A DNA stretch of 64,000 nt, taken from assembly GCA_036874045.1 (NCBI GenBank), contig CM072335.1, positions 8,514,001 to 8,578,000 on the forward strand, given 5' to 3'. Shown in pieces: positions 22,919-34,904 of the stretch. The position numbers were made by a program, and so were the translations under genes. The stretch comes from Cymodocea nodosa (Eukaryota; Streptophyta; Magnoliopsida; Alismatales; Cymodoceaceae). Position 1 is the stretch's first letter. The number at the start of each line of letters is the position of its first letter. The notes under the pieces are model-generated. The model worked only from the letters and a program-made list of their open reading frames with translations, had not been told where the DNA came from and ran no database searches.

Positions 22919-24494
22919 TGTAGGATCGTATGGCTACACAAGAGGGGGGTGAATTGTGTATTTTTAATATTTTCTGAAATATAATTGAAACTTTAAAACT
23001 CAAAAACAAGTCGAGACATTGTTTTCCTAAAATCATTTTTATTCATGGTTTCAATTACAATATACAATTCAATTCTCCTCAGAAATTGTAGATGCAATTA
23101 TATTTCGATACCATGTATCATCTAAACAATTTCATAACTACAAATAGAGAAAACTAATTTGCGGAATTTAAAACTTTTCTCCCTGTTTGAGATCTTTCTT
23201 CTTCTTTTTCTTCTTCAGTAATTCTTCAGTGACGAATATCTTGTCTTTTCATGCTTCACCGAATTTGCTTTCTTTTGATACTTCAAATCTTCAGTGACGA
23301 AAATCTTACCTTTTTATGCTTCATTGAACTTTCTTCCGCTTGAGAGATTTTCCCCGAGAAGGTATTTTTGATCCTTGAAAAAGATTTTTTCTTTTGGTGT
23401 GCAGGGATGGTTTGATCCTTGAAAAGATTTTTCTTTTTGTGTGCAAGGATAAATTGATCAACGAGAATTCTATGACATTTATACTGTATCTTCATTTCAT
23501 GCATATCCTTCACGTTTAACCACCACCAATTTTCCACTTCTCCACGTCTTTTCTTTTTCCTTCATCGAAACACACACGTTCTAACCCACGTTTATATTTC
23601 GAATTTTCTTTAATCATCAGTCTTGGATCTCTGAAAAATTTCCTGCAAAATAAACTTTCTCGTCCAAAAGTTTTTCATCAGTGTAATAAGAAGTCGTTAC
23701 TTTAATGTTAACTAAACTAGTAACACAAGTATATATATAACTTAACATTTCTAACTTAATGAGTTCCTCATGTGCCATTTCACGTGACAAGTACTGTAGC
23801 TAACTCAACGAACTATGTCCGTGGTGTTATGCTATCTCAACGAACCATCTCCGTTGTGTTATGATTACTCAACGAACCAGTAATAAACAAATGTTTTTAT
23901 AATAAGAATTTTACCACGTGCAAAAATAACAACTTAAGTTTATAACGCTAACCTAACGCGTTGCCTTAGTGTTCAATATAGCAACTCAATGTGTTTAGTT
24001 ATGTTAACTTAACGAGTTAAACATGTGCACCTCACGTGATACAATACAACATTCGTAACTTATAATTTCACCACATGTATAACACTAACTTAACGAGTTC
24101 GTCTCTTCTTTTACTCACTAACTTAACGAGTTATCACGTGACCTATTTTAACCTTTAAGCCTCTAACTTAACGAGTTCTCACGTGACCTCTATACAAACA
24201 AAACTCTAACTTAACGAGTTGTCTAAACGTGCATTGTTCATGATACAAAAGATATAACATTAAAACATATCATGCTTTTCAATAAAAACACATGTTAACT
24301 TAACGTTTAGCTAAATGAGAAATTAATGCAACGAAACGACTAGTTATTAACTTCAGATCCAATATAGACAAGTATTTATATCTGTAAGTTTTTCTGTATT
24401 AATTGATGATTTTAATTTCTTTTCACAAGCAATAGTAATTGACCAAATATGATTATTTTCATTCAGCACACTTCATCAAAACAAATACTCAACA
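22919..24494 (-). mobile_element. 5' LTR of SIRE-like element C
   Basis: It runs from TGTAGGATCG to CTCAACA, 1,576 bp, and pairs with 11491-13068. It has the same order: U5/R, TATA-like box near 23476, then the AACTTAACGAG/CACGTG array (about 23720-24300). Differences from the 3' LTR are sparse and include transitions in the array (for example AACGCG to AATGTG). Confidence 0.93.
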
Positions 24495-24499
24495 CTTGC
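24495..24499. repeat. Target site duplication CTTGC, right copy (element C)
   Basis: Matches 11486-11490 exactly. See the left copy for the argument. Confidence 0.95.
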
Positions 24500-24930
24500 C
24501 TTATGCTGCACAACTGCATTGCCTTGAGTCCCAATCTTCTTCTTATAGACCCATTTGCAACCAACAATATTTGTGTTCTTTGAACGTTTCACTAGTTCCC
24601 AAGTCTTGTTCTTATGGAGAGATTGGAGTTCCTCTTCCATAGCAGACATCCAAAGACCTGCTTCTGAATCTTTCATTGCAACTTCATATGTAGGTGGATC
24701 AACAGAATCCTCCACCTCAACTACGACCTATAAGGCAAAGTAACCAAACTGTCGTAGACATATCTAATCGGAGGTCTAACGTCTCTTCTAGGACGATCTT
24801 TGCCAATGGTTCTTGGTGGTGGTTGCTCCACCTCTTCCTCCTCAATTTCATTTTCCTGAGTTTCAAATGAAGTTTCTCTAATTTCAACTTGATCAGTGAT
24901 AAGCGACTGTTGTGCGTCATCTAACTCCAT
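24500..24930 (-). pseudogene. Integrase tail and RT N-terminus of element B
   Basis: Acidic linker (24930-24721, EENEIEEEEVEQPPPR-like with RPRRDVRPPIRY) is followed by the RT start (24715-24500): WMSAMEEELQSLHKNKTWEL, GCKWVYKKK and the beginning of the KAR block, which is cut at the C insertion. The second half of RT is at 11040-11485. A frame change occurs at about 24716-24721. Confidence 0.88.
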
Positions 24931-25842
24931 CTATTTAGGAATGGTGTGCTTAGTTTCTGGTGATTTACCTGCTAGTCTATCTGTTGCCTGCAAAAGAGAA
25001 TTCTCATCAAAAGTAACATCATGGCTATATATTACTTTGTGAGACTCAATATCATATATCTTGTATCCCTTTACACCAACACCATAGCCCATAAATATGC
25101 CTTTCTTTGCACGTGGTTCTAGCTTGTCATTATTCACATGATAGTAAGCTGAACACCCAAAAATTCTGAGCCTTGAATAACTAGCAGATCTTTTCAGCCA
25201 TACCTCAAGAGGTATCTTCCCATCTAAGGCACTATAAGAGGACCTACTCACTAGATAGGAAGCTGTGTTAACAGCCTCTGCCCAAAATTTCTTGCTCAAA
25301 CCTACATGAGACAGCATACAACATGCCTTTTCTAGGAGTATTCTATTCAAACTTTCAGCCACTCCATTTTGCTGAGGGGTATACCTAATAGTGTTATGTC
25401 GTGTAATGCCTTCATCTTTACAAAAGTTATCAAATTCTTGAGAATAAAACTCAAGACCATTATCAGTTCTAAGATATTTTACCTTTCTATTTGTTTGGTT
25501 TTCTACCTACTTCTTCCAATGCTTGAAGCTAGAAAAAGCTTCACTTTTGTGTGTCAAAAAAAAAACCCCATTCATCCTTGAATGACAATCAATGATAGAA
25601 AGAAAATATATAGAACTTGCTATAGAAGGCTGACGTGAAGGCCCCCAACAATCAACATGAATGTAATCAAGAACTCCCTTGGAGCTATGCTGACTACGTG
25701 CAAATGACATTCTTTTCTGTTTGCCAAAAACACAATGCTTGCACATGTCAATACAAGCAACCTTGTGTCCATCAAACTTGCCTAGACTACTCAATTTTTG
25801 CATTCCTTTCTGCCCCAAATAACCCATCCTTGAGTGCCACAT
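24931..25842 (-). pseudogene. GAG-pre-integrase and integrase core of element B
   Basis: The finger is seen as WHSRMGYLGQKGMQKL ... CKHCVFGKQKR. The first catalytic Asp is in YIHVDCWGPS. A break region (25363-25506) with stops holds the second Asp region, and AESLNRILLEKACCML follows the Glu region. The C-terminal core (FWAEAVNTASYLV, RIFGCSAYYHV, KGIFMGYG) is open. Three pieces, so inactive. Confidence 0.88.
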
Positions 25843-25902
25843 GACAAAAAAATCCTACTGACTAGATATAGTTGATGTAGCTGCACCAACAATTGGAGTG
25901 CC

Positions 25903-26694
25903 CTACAGAATGTATAAGGGACCAGATTTGGTACATTTCATAACAACTAAAGAGCCTTTTAATATGCTGATCTTCCCCTCACCACCTGTATATCTATAAC
26001 CCTTAGAATCAAGGGCCATCAATGAAATCAAACTTTTTCCAAGCTTTGGGACGTGCCAAACGTCCTCTAGAATTCTGACTATGCCATCATGCAGTTTAAA
26101 CTTTATAATGCCCACACCAACTCTAGAACACACATCATCATTGGCCAAGGTCACTTGACCACCCTCCACCTACTCATAGGTGTCAAAATACTCCCTAGTA
26201 GGAGTCATATGATGTGAAGCTCCTATGTCCATAATCCACTGATCATTAGAATAGGCACTACAACAAACTATAAGAGAGAAGTCATCACCTGATGTAGAAC
26301 TGGTTTCTGCCATTGCAGCCTTTCCTTTGTTCATTAGCTTGGGACAATGTGATTTCCAATGTCCTTTCTCCTTACAGTAATTGCAAGTATCCCTAGAGTA
26401 CTTGCCCTTCGACTTACTTCTACTTCTATTTTTCCCTTCACCTTGTCTCTGGCTTCTTCCTCTATTCTCTTGCTGCTGAGTTGAGAGGCCAACACCACTT
26501 GCCTCGTTTCTACCATGCACCATGTGCTTGAGCTCCCTAGAATGAAGGCTGGACCTCACCTCCTCTAGTGTAATTGAATCTCTTCCAACTACACAGGACT
26601 GAACAAAGTTTTCATAACTCAACGGGAGTGAACAAAGCAAGATAAGAGCTGCATCTTCATCTTCTATGATTACTCCAATATTCTTGAATTCCAT
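25903..26694 (-). pseudogene. Gag C-terminus with zinc knuckle and protease of element B
   Basis: The first ORF (26694-26170) contains a gag part with FVQSCVVGRDSITLEEV, a basic linker, a CX2CX4HX4C knuckle (CNYCKEKGHWKSHC, about 26345-26387) and the protease site WIMDIGASHHMTP. The usual Ser/Thr of the D-S/T-G triad has become Ile, so the enzyme would be dead. The second piece (26169-25903) is the protease C-terminus (VWHVPKLGKSLISL). Confidence 0.88.
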
Positions 26695-26823
26695 CAGAAT
26701 AGCATTTAGCTGATCTAAATGCTACTTGAGAGGTACACCTTCTATCATCTTTAAAGAGAATAGTCTTTGCTTTAACAACAATTTGTTTGTTAAAGACTTA
26801 GTCATATACAAAGACTCAAGTTT

Positions 26824-27075
26824 TTACGAAAGACCTAAAGAGGTAGATTCATCAGCAACTTCTATTATAACTTCATCAGACAAACACAACAAGATGATGG
26901 AGTGAGCTTTCTCCTCTTGTAATTCAAATTTTAGCGAATTTCTATTCAGAGTGGTTTCCTTATTCAAAGGAGCCCAAATACCTTGTTGCTTTAGAAGTGC
27001 TTTCATCTTAATTTGCCATAAGCTGAAGCTATTCTTACCATCAAACTTTTCTATCTTCAACCATGAAGTATTCAT
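26824..27075 (-). pseudogene. Gag N-terminus of element B
   Basis: From ATG at 27075 the reading has the copia gag opening FDGKNSFSLWQIKMKALL, then LNRNSLKFELQEEKAHSII and LLCLSDEVI. Stops near 26700-26823 separate it from the rest of gag. The start is chosen because it is the first ATG after the leader and fits TNT1-like gag beginnings. Confidence 0.85.
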
Positions 27076-27641
27076 ATTTTCAAATCAACAAACAACCAGC
27101 AATACACACAATATACAGTCTGATTTCAACAAACACAATTCTACGGCAAGGTACACAATAGTAAACAATATCTCGACAACAATATGCTACTGAAAACTAC
27201 TGATTTCAATGAAATGCAATCAGCCACAAGCCAAGCACAATACTTAGCACAAAATAGTAGCAAATACTCGCACAAACCAAGCACAAAAACCACAATCACA
27301 AAATGCCCAAAATCTGACAATCAAGAATCACTTGTCTACAAAACTATTGTACCCTAGCTAGACGCCTCTTGCTGTATCTCTCTGAATATGAAACTTCTGA
27401 CTACGAAATTTTAAACGTAGGAAGTTCAGGAGGCTTACTACACATCCTCAAAATTTGAGACCCAACGGAGCACCAACGAGGAAGGTGCACGAGTTGGCGT
27501 CGGAGTGTGCAGATTGGCGTCGGCGGCGACGGCAGGTGTGGCAATGGTGGCTTCCCTTGCGGAAAGTGCTTGAACCTTGATGAAACTCTTCGAAACTTCA
27601 AGTGCAAGCCCAGAGATGTCCAACCTGTCATTGATACCAGT
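27076..27641 (-). other. Untranslated leader and PBS of element B
   Basis: About 560 bases between LTR and gag ATG. A PBS-like word TGGTATCAATGAC (minus strand, 27627-27639) lies two bases inside the LTR and fits initiator-Met tRNA in its first eight bases. The segment 27440-27600 is GC-rich (GGCGTCGGCGGCGACGGC) and contrasts with the AT-rich surroundings. Plus-strand ORFs over it are shadows. Confidence 0.7.
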
Positions 27642-28015
27642 TGTTATGTGGAAAGATCAAACAAACGTGGAGCATCTAAGAGTTGCGTGGAGAAGAGATC
27701 AACGTGGAAGAGAGATATGCAAGTGGAGAATTCAGAAGAACAATAAATTTACGAGGTTCCCCAACAAGGGTACGTCCACGAGTGATCAATCTATCATGAT
27801 TCCTTGTTGTATGGTTGTTGGTACAAAGAAGGGGGAGAATGAAATCTAGGGATTTGGCTATTTCCCCTCTTGGTCGAAGATGGCCCCCTTATACTAGTTA
27901 AGGGCAACGATGGGTGATACCAAAAAGACAAGTTTGCCCCTTTACAAATTATCAAAGAAATAGAACCATATACAATGACATATACATATACTTGATGGAA
28001 GACACAAGCATCACA
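27642..28015 (-). mobile_element. 5' LTR of element B
   Basis: A short LTR of 374 bp from TGTTATGTGG to GCATCACA. Its outer part matches the truncated 3' LTR (9861-10056). A copia element with this short LTR is in keeping with Tork-like lineages and differs from the 1.2-1.7 kb LTRs of the SIRE-like copies nearby. Confidence 0.88.
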
Positions 28016-28842
28016 AGAACATTGTAAACTATTCTAACATTCTTGTCCTTTGAATCTAAAATAGTTTGTTTGTCTTTGTAAATTATTTCATCAAGATTTT
28101 AAGGGGACTTTAATTCAGATTAGCCAAGATTTGTATTCTAAATTATATTAATCTATTTTGGACATTGTTAATCCTCCCCTTACAAATATACATCAAATAT
28201 ATTCAATAACATATTAAATATACTTGTATTAACAATAGATGTTAAGTATAACTCTAGTTTTAAATTTTCTTTTCAGAAACTTCTAGTATCCTGAATTGAT
28301 CAAAAATGATTTTCAGAATCAATTCCTACTGTATATGAATCAAAACACAACTTTGAACTTAATATGATTAAGTCAAGGAGAATAAAAAAATGTATCTCAA
28401 ATAAACATTTTCAAAAGTACTAATATTGATTCAATAAATTAGTAGTCATATTGGTAGAAAATATATTTGATTCAAAGATATCTGTAGTTCATGAAATAAC
28501 TTTTTTCTTTTCAAAACAGTAAATATTGATAATTTTCTTTAAAAGTTAGTTTGAAAAGCTTCAATCATACAAGAGCTTTCTAATGTACCCGTATAATGAG
28601 CTTTCAGTCCATAATCCAAAATCTGATAAGGACCTTAGGTTGCTAGATTTAAAGAATTCTTTTTGAGGATAGCAATCCTTACATACCTATCTACTCAAGT
28701 ACAAAAAGCTCATGAACAAACTGATCAATAAACTCTCAAAGATTTTTACTTTGTAAGCACTTTTCATTTTAAGCATAGTATATATGTATTCCACTAATAC
28801 AGATGTAATAAAACACAAATCTCATACAATTTTTACTTCTAT
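28016..28842 (-). mobile_element. SIRE spacer fragment G
   Basis: This matches the spacer between RNase H and 3' ORF of C (about 16230-17045) and D (about 33655-34490). It is cut at 28015 by the LTR of B and at 28842 by the LTR of D. It represents a further SIRE copy into which B may have inserted (flank AGAAC). It includes the internal polypurine-like word at about 28173 in a decayed form (TCCTCCCCTTAC). No coding sequence. Confidence 0.8.
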
Positions 28843-30547
28843 GATCATATGGCTACACAAGAGGGGGGTGAATTGTGTATTTTTAATATTTTCTGAAATA
28901 TAATTGAAACTTTAAAACTCAAAAACAAGTCGAGACATTGTTTTCATAAAATCATTTTTATTCAAGGTTTCAATTACAATATACAATTCAATTCTCCTCA
29001 GAAATTGTAGATGCAATTATATTTCGATACCATGTATCATCTAAACAATTTCATAACTACAAACAGAGAAAACTAATTTACGGAATTTAAAACATTTCTC
29101 CCTGTTTGAGATCTTTCTTCTTCTCCTTTTTCTTCTTCAGCAATTCTTTAGTGACGAATATCTTGTCTTTCTCTACTTCACCGAATTTACTTTCTTCTGA
29201 TACTTCAAATCTTCAGTGACGAAAATCTTACATTTTTATGCATCACTGAACTTTCTTCCACTTGAGAGATTTTGCTCGAGAAGGTGTTTTTGATCCCTGA
29301 AAAAGATTTTTCTTTCGGTGTGTAGGGATGGTTTGATCATTGAAAAGATTTTTCGTTTTGTGTGCAAGGATAAATTGATCAACAAGAATTCTATGACATT
29401 TATACTATATCTTCATTTCATGCATATCCTTCACATTTAACCATTACCAGTTTTCCACTTCTCCACATCTTTTCTTTTTCCTTCATCGAAACACACACAT
29501 TCTAACCCACGTTTATATTTCAAATTTTCTTTAATCATCAACCCTGGATCTCTGAAAAATTTCCTGCAAAATAAACTTTCTCATCCAAAAATTTTTCATC
29601 AGTGTAATAAGAAGTCATTACTTTAATGTTAACTAAACGAGTAACACAAGTATATAAATATAACTTAACGTTTCTAACTTAACAAGTTCCTCATGTGCCA
29701 TTTCATGTGACAAGTACTGTAGCTAACTCAACAAACTAAGTTCGTGGTGTTATGCTAACTCAACGAACCAACTTAACTTTTCTTTTGGAAGGTTAAATGA
29801 TAACTCACCGAAAACAGTTTAAGTTTCAGATAGTTACAGATGTAGGTCACTGAAAAACTCTTTATATTATAAAACTAGTGAGACACGTGTCAAGACCTGA
29901 AAACATGACTTAAGTTACCTTTCAGATAGTTAAGACTGTAAGTCTCCGAAAAAACTTTAACTCACCGATTCAGTAATAAACAAATATTTTTATAATAAGA
30001 ATTTTACCACGTGCAAAAATAACAACTTAAGTTTATAACGCTAACCTAATGCATTGCCTTAGTGTTCAATATAGCAGCTCAATGCATTTAGTTATGTTAA
30101 CTTAACGAGTTAAACATGTGCACCTCACGTGATACAATACAACATTCGTAACTTATAATTTCACCACGTGTATAACACTAACTTAATGAGTTCGTCTCTT
30201 CTTTTACTCACTAACTTAACAAGTTATCACGTGACCTATTTTAACCTTTAAGCCTCTAACTTAACTAGTTGTCTAAACGTGCACTGTTCATGATACAGAA
30301 GATATAACTTTAAAACATATCATGCTTTTCAATAAAAACACACGTTAACTTAACGTTTAGCTAAATGAGAAATTAATGCAACGAAACGACTAGTTATTAA
30401 CTTCAGATCCAATACAGACAAGTATTTATATTAGTAAGCTTTTTCTGTATTAATTGATGATTTTAATTTCTTTTCACAAGCAATAGTAATTGAGCAAATA
30501 TGATTATTTTCATTCAGCACACATCATCAAAACAAAAATACTCAACA
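28843..30547 (-). mobile_element. 3' LTR of element D with a foreign module
   Basis: Alignable to the C LTRs, but lacks the terminal TGTAGGAT and joins fragment G at shared GAT. It contains about 200 bp (29771-29971) not present in the C LTRs and lacks one AACTTAACGAGTT unit near 30260. A TATAAATGTC box lies near 29395. Its outer end CTCAACA adjoins a polypurine tract. Confidence 0.88.
29771..29971 (-). promoter_or_regulatory. Athila-U3-like module inside the copia LTR of D
   Basis: This block replaces about 30 bases of the C LTR. It has the word set of the Athila-like U3: GATAACTCACCGAAAA, TTCAGATAGTTACAGATG, ACACGTGTCAAGACC, GACTTAAGTTACC and TTTCAGATAGTTAAG. In C only AACTCAACGAACC-type words stand here. 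It lies upstream of the TATA box in U3. An enhancer exchange between LTR families is the simplest reading. Confidence 0.55.
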
Positions 30548-30870
30548 ATCTCCCCCTTTTTTATGATGACAAAACCATATTAAATCAATTATGAAATATG
30601 TTTAACTCAACAAAGTACCTTCGTTGGGTTAACTTTTAATTCAACAAACTTGTTTGTTGACTTAAGTTCACTTAAGCTTATTTCTATTATTTGTGTTAAT
30701 TTTACCTCTCAGAACTAAAACTCTCAGATGTCAATAATTATATAAGTAACAGTTATCTAATTATCATTTGTCAGATTACAATAACCATTTAAATAGCATC
30801 TCCTTTTATAATATATATATGCAATTAAGATCATAATCATCTTTTTATAATATTTCTCCCCCTTTTTGTC
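30548..30870 (-). other. Polypurine tracts before the 3' LTR of D
   Basis: Minus-strand AAAAAAGGGGGAGA adjoins the LTR (30549-30561). A second AAAAAGGGGGAG lies at 30856-30867. This mirrors the cluster in C. Confidence 0.75.
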
Positions 30871-30895
30871 ATTAATCAAAAAGATAATTACAGAG

Positions 30896-30914
30896 AATAT
30901 ATATATATATATAA
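30896..30914. repeat. (TA)n run
   Basis: About nine TA units near the 3' end of element D, absent at the same place in C. Confidence 0.8.
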
Positions 30915-31043
30915 GAGAATTACAACAACGATTTCTGTAAACAAGAATAATAATTGAACACATTTACAGAAAAATGTATTGTTCAATGAATCAAACAAGT
31001 AATACAAACATTACATTTTATATTCAGAAACAAACAAAAACAG

Positions 31044-33295
31044 TTATCGACCCCTCCTAAGTATATCACTTATAGCATTACATATTTTATCTCCTAGATG
31101 CCTAATATCATTTCTAATGTCGTTAAACACTGCATCTAAGTGAGGAGGTAGCTGGGTTTGCTGTTCTGCTTGAACTGAATAACTTTGTTGTTGTTGTTGT
31201 ATATGGTCTGTATCAGGTTGTTGTTGTTGTTGTCGTTGAGATTTATGCATAGCCTGGAATTTTTGCAAATCTTTGGCACTAAATGCTATCATGCCTTTAG
31301 TTTCAGAGGGTCAATCGAATAAAGTCAATTGGCTTGCAAGGATTCTACATACAGCATTACCATAAAATAACTTTGAACTCATATGTTGTAGTTGAGACAA
31401 AAAAACATCAAACCAATTTATTTGAATTCTATTCAGCAGGCCATAAGTTGCATATAAACAGCTTCTGCTGACTTCCAAATTGTGTCCAACTCTCTGAAAT
31501 AAATTTGCAATAAACCTTGCCTCTGCATTCAAATTTTCCATTAATCTCATTTCAGAATATACATTTGGAATTTTTGATAAAGACTGAATGTTCCATTCTA
31601 GTTGTCTTATCATGTCAAATCTGTTTGTATCAACAACACCTTCATTCTTTAATCCTAAAACTTCAAAAATTAACTCAGGAGATAATATAAACTCCTATTC
31701 ATTTATTTGAGTTTTCAGAAAATTTCCATTCTTGACCAGATTGCTATAAAAGCTGCAATAAGCTCTGTGTATTGCTTCCATTTCGTTCCTACTGGCAAGA
31801 ATTTAATGAGGCCTTGAAACTCAAATAGATCTCTTATTTCCATCAAATTTCTGAATTTTAATGGACGAGCATGTAGAATCTGACATGTAATCAGATTATT
31901 GTATTTCTGCAATGCTTCTTTAGATCTAAAATGAATTGCATTACTTTGAATTTTTAATATTGTACATAAAGAAGGTGATACCTGAAGCCGTGATTCAGAG
32001 TTTAATTCATCTTCAGGAACCTCTTCTTCAAAATGAATGTCATGTTGTTCCTCTTCCAAAATATTATCTTGAAGTTGCTTAGGTAAACTTGATTCTTCAG
32101 CTTCAACAGTGTTAGGAACATTGTCAATATGCTCAACATTCATCTGTTTAGTCTCTATAGAATGTTCAGAGTTCAATTTTTCCACAAATTCTACAACCGA
32201 TGTATTTGTCTGTAATTGTTCATTTTGTTCAATAGATAATTCCATTGATTCATGTTGTAAATTCTTAGACTCTACTTCTATAGATTCTGTAGAAGGCTGG
32301 TTAACTTTTAGCTCTTCTGGAGTCTTAACATTTTCAATATCTGCTACTCCAGACAATTCAACCTATGAACTAGTTACTGCTTCAACATTGTCAATTATAT
32401 CTGCAATAACTTGTTCAATGTCTAGTGCCTGATGCTTTGATTTGTCAATTTCTGCATCATCAGGACTTGTACTAATAAAAAAACTTGAGCTCATATTTGA
32501 CTTGTATTTCTTCTCAAGCTTTCTAGCAAGGGAAAATAAAGTCTTGTTATCTTCATCAGTTTCAGTGTGTTCGGAACTGATGAGTTTATCAAATGCACAA
32601 TATGGTACAATGTCTAGACATACATTGTCCTAGGAAAATAAATTTTCATCTAATTTTCCTTTTTCAATAGACTTTGTTTACTTAGACATAATTTTTCTGA
32701 CTTTCCTTCTTCTATAACAGTTCTGTTTCTCCTTTTCAAGTATTGCTGTTTTCTTTCCAAATTGCTCCATAAAAGTTTTCTGCTTTAATTCTTCTAAGCC
32801 ACTTTCTATTGCAACGGCCTTTCGAAGACTGTCAACTTTTGTTTTGTCTACAACAATATCTGATTCTACTTGTTTTGAATATAAAGGAGTAGGGATAGCT
32901 GATTCATGCTCTTCCTCAAATGCATGTAGTCTTGTATCGTTTATAGGAGTTTGAGGAGTTCTATTTGATGAACCTACACCTTTTTCCAAATATTTTGCAT
33001 ACTATTCCAAAAATGCAATCTCAGCACATTTCATTCTGTATTCTCTATCAAATTTACTTTGAATCCCCATGTATGTAATACTATCATCAGTATTTTGGAG
33101 TTCTTGTCTAACTTCATTTAGTATACCTTCAGGAAAGAAATATTCACTATAAATTTCTGCTAACCTTTTGTCCACTCGAAATATTTTCTTGAACCAAGTA
33201 CATGGAACTTCATCATTCTCTATTTCTTTTCCATTTGCATCTCCTCTGCTTTTGCCTTTTCCTTTGCCACGATCTTTTTAGAACTTGGAGACCAT
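31044..33295 (-). pseudogene. 3' ORF (env-like position) of element D
   Basis: Homologous along its length to 13592-15865 of C. The ATG is at 33295. A stop follows within six codons, another stretch is broken near 32990-33010 and 32632-32690, and a frameshift lies near 31715-31750. Two of the three sites that are stops in C are Gln in D and the third is Leu, so those stops are private to C. The C-terminal domain (31613-31311) and Gln-rich tail (31292-31044, ending DILRRGR) are kept. Confidence 0.78.
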
Positions 33296-34900
33296 TGTCA
33301 TAGGTTGTAACAACAACAAGCGGGAAAGATTTTCTTGACAAAGTTTACAAATAACCTAAGTGCCCATGTAATAAGTGTTTAAATAGGGTTTTTAGGCATA
33401 TAACTCAACCTCAAGAGAAGTCAGGTTTAGAAATTAAATAAATATTGAATAAAGCTTATTCAATCAAGGTACCCGAAATATTCAAATATAACTCGTTGAG
33501 TTAACTAACCTAACGAGTAAAACGCTGTCTAGAGGTAGTTTTACAAGTTACCTTATCTAACATAATGTCTTGTTAGTACACTTAAAACAATTTTCGGATG
33601 CTTCCAACTGAAACGTTCCGAAAACAACACACATGCTAAACTTAACATTATCTTGAGAACATTATAAACTATTTGAACATTTTGTCCTTTGAAACTAAAA
33701 TAGTTTATTTGTCTTTTTAAATTATTTCATCAAGATTTTAAGAGGACATTTAAATTAACTAAGATTTGTATTCTAAATTATATTAATCTGTTTTCAACAT
33801 TGTTAATCCTCCCCCTACAAATATACTTCAAATATATTCAATCAAAATACAAAATATACTTGTAGTGACAATAGATGTTAAGTATAACTATACTTTTAAA
33901 TTTTCTTTTCAGAGACTTCCGTTATTCTGACATCATCAAAAATTATTTCTAGAATCAATTCTTATTGTATATGAATCAAAACAGAACTTTGAACTCAAAT
34001 GTGATTAATTCAAGGAGAATAAAAGAATGTATCTCAAATAAACGTTTTCAAAAGTACTAATGTTGATTCAATAAATCAGTAGTCATATTGGTAGAAACTA
34101 TATGTGATTCAAAGATATCTGTAATTAATGAAACAACATTCCTTCTTTTTTTTTTTTCAAAATAGTGAATATTGATAATTTTCTTTAAAAGTTAGTTTGA
34201 AAAGCTTGAATCATATAAGAGCTTTCTAATGTACCCGTGTAATGAGCTTTCAGTCAACAATCCCAGATTTGATTAGGACCCTAGGTTGCCAGATTTAAAG
34301 AATCCTTTTTTAGGACAACAATCCTTACATACCTATCTGCTCAAGTATAAAAGGCTCGTGATCAAACTGATCAATAAACTCTCAAAGATTTTCACTTTGT
34401 AAGCACTTTTCATTTTAAGCATGGTATATATTTATTCCATTAATATAGATGCAATAAAACACAAATCTCATACAATTTTTACTTCTATGATTGTATTGAG
34501 AATATGAATCAATTTCAATAAGCTTATACTTTTGATTAATAGTTTAAGATGAGTTGCATATAACTTATTCTACAAGTTTAATCAATTAAGTCAAATTTTT
34601 GCATGATCATATGCATTTTCCTTGATTCAAAGAAAACATTTAATCAAAATTTCAGAATATTAGAAGTATTTAATGTTTTTCATTTACACTTCCACCTAAA
34701 ATCGTAAAAACCATTAAAATTGATAAACTACTTAAAATTAATAAGATACTACTATGATTTTACAATAAATACATAGTATCTTAAGTAGCAGTTTAGATAT
34801 TACTTTAGATATTTATGATAAGTATATAATATCTATGAGGTGAACAACATCATCAATAATATTTATCTTTTTATGTGGAGTTTAAGCATTTTACACATTA
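33296..34900 (-). other. Spacer between RNase H and 3' ORF (element D)
   Basis: No gene seen. From high to low coordinate: the block shared with Athila A (about 34185-34505), a polypurine-like GTAGGGGGAGG (about 33810-33820) and a U3-like stretch with ACTCGTTGAGTTAACTAACC (33490-33545) just upstream of the 3' ORF. Same layout as in C. Confidence 0.75.
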
Positions 34901-34904
34901 CATA

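Larger units (their letters stand above)
11491..24494 (-). mobile_element. SIRE-like Ty1/copia element C, structurally complete
   Basis: About 13 kb with both LTRs (11491-13068 and 22919-24494), an initiator-Met PBS, gag, protease, integrase, RT, RNase H, a 1.5-kb spacer, a 757-codon 3' ORF and polypurine tracts, all on the minus strand and in SIRE/Maximus order. Target duplications flank it. The LTRs are highly similar, so it is the youngest clearly datable insertion here. Every coding block has at least one stop or shift, so it would not be autonomous. Confidence 0.93.
9861..28015 (-). mobile_element. Tork-like Ty1/copia element B, split by SIRE-like element C
   Basis: A short-LTR copia element on the minus strand. 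It has a 5' LTR at 27642-28015, gag, protease and integrase at 24721-27075, RT split between 24500-24715 and 10470-11485, RNase H at 10125-10433, and a truncated 3' LTR at 9861-10056. Element C interrupts the RT between 11490 and 24495. The two flanks meet in the same reading frame once C and one target copy are discounted. Lineage is judged from the KTAFLHGELEE RT block and the small LTR. Tork/TNT1-like is the best guess. Confidence 0.85.

Noticed and set aside
27507-27849. Two plus-strand ORFs over the leader and LTR of element B
   Set aside because: They cross the LTR border and the PBS of a minus-strand element and encode no domain.
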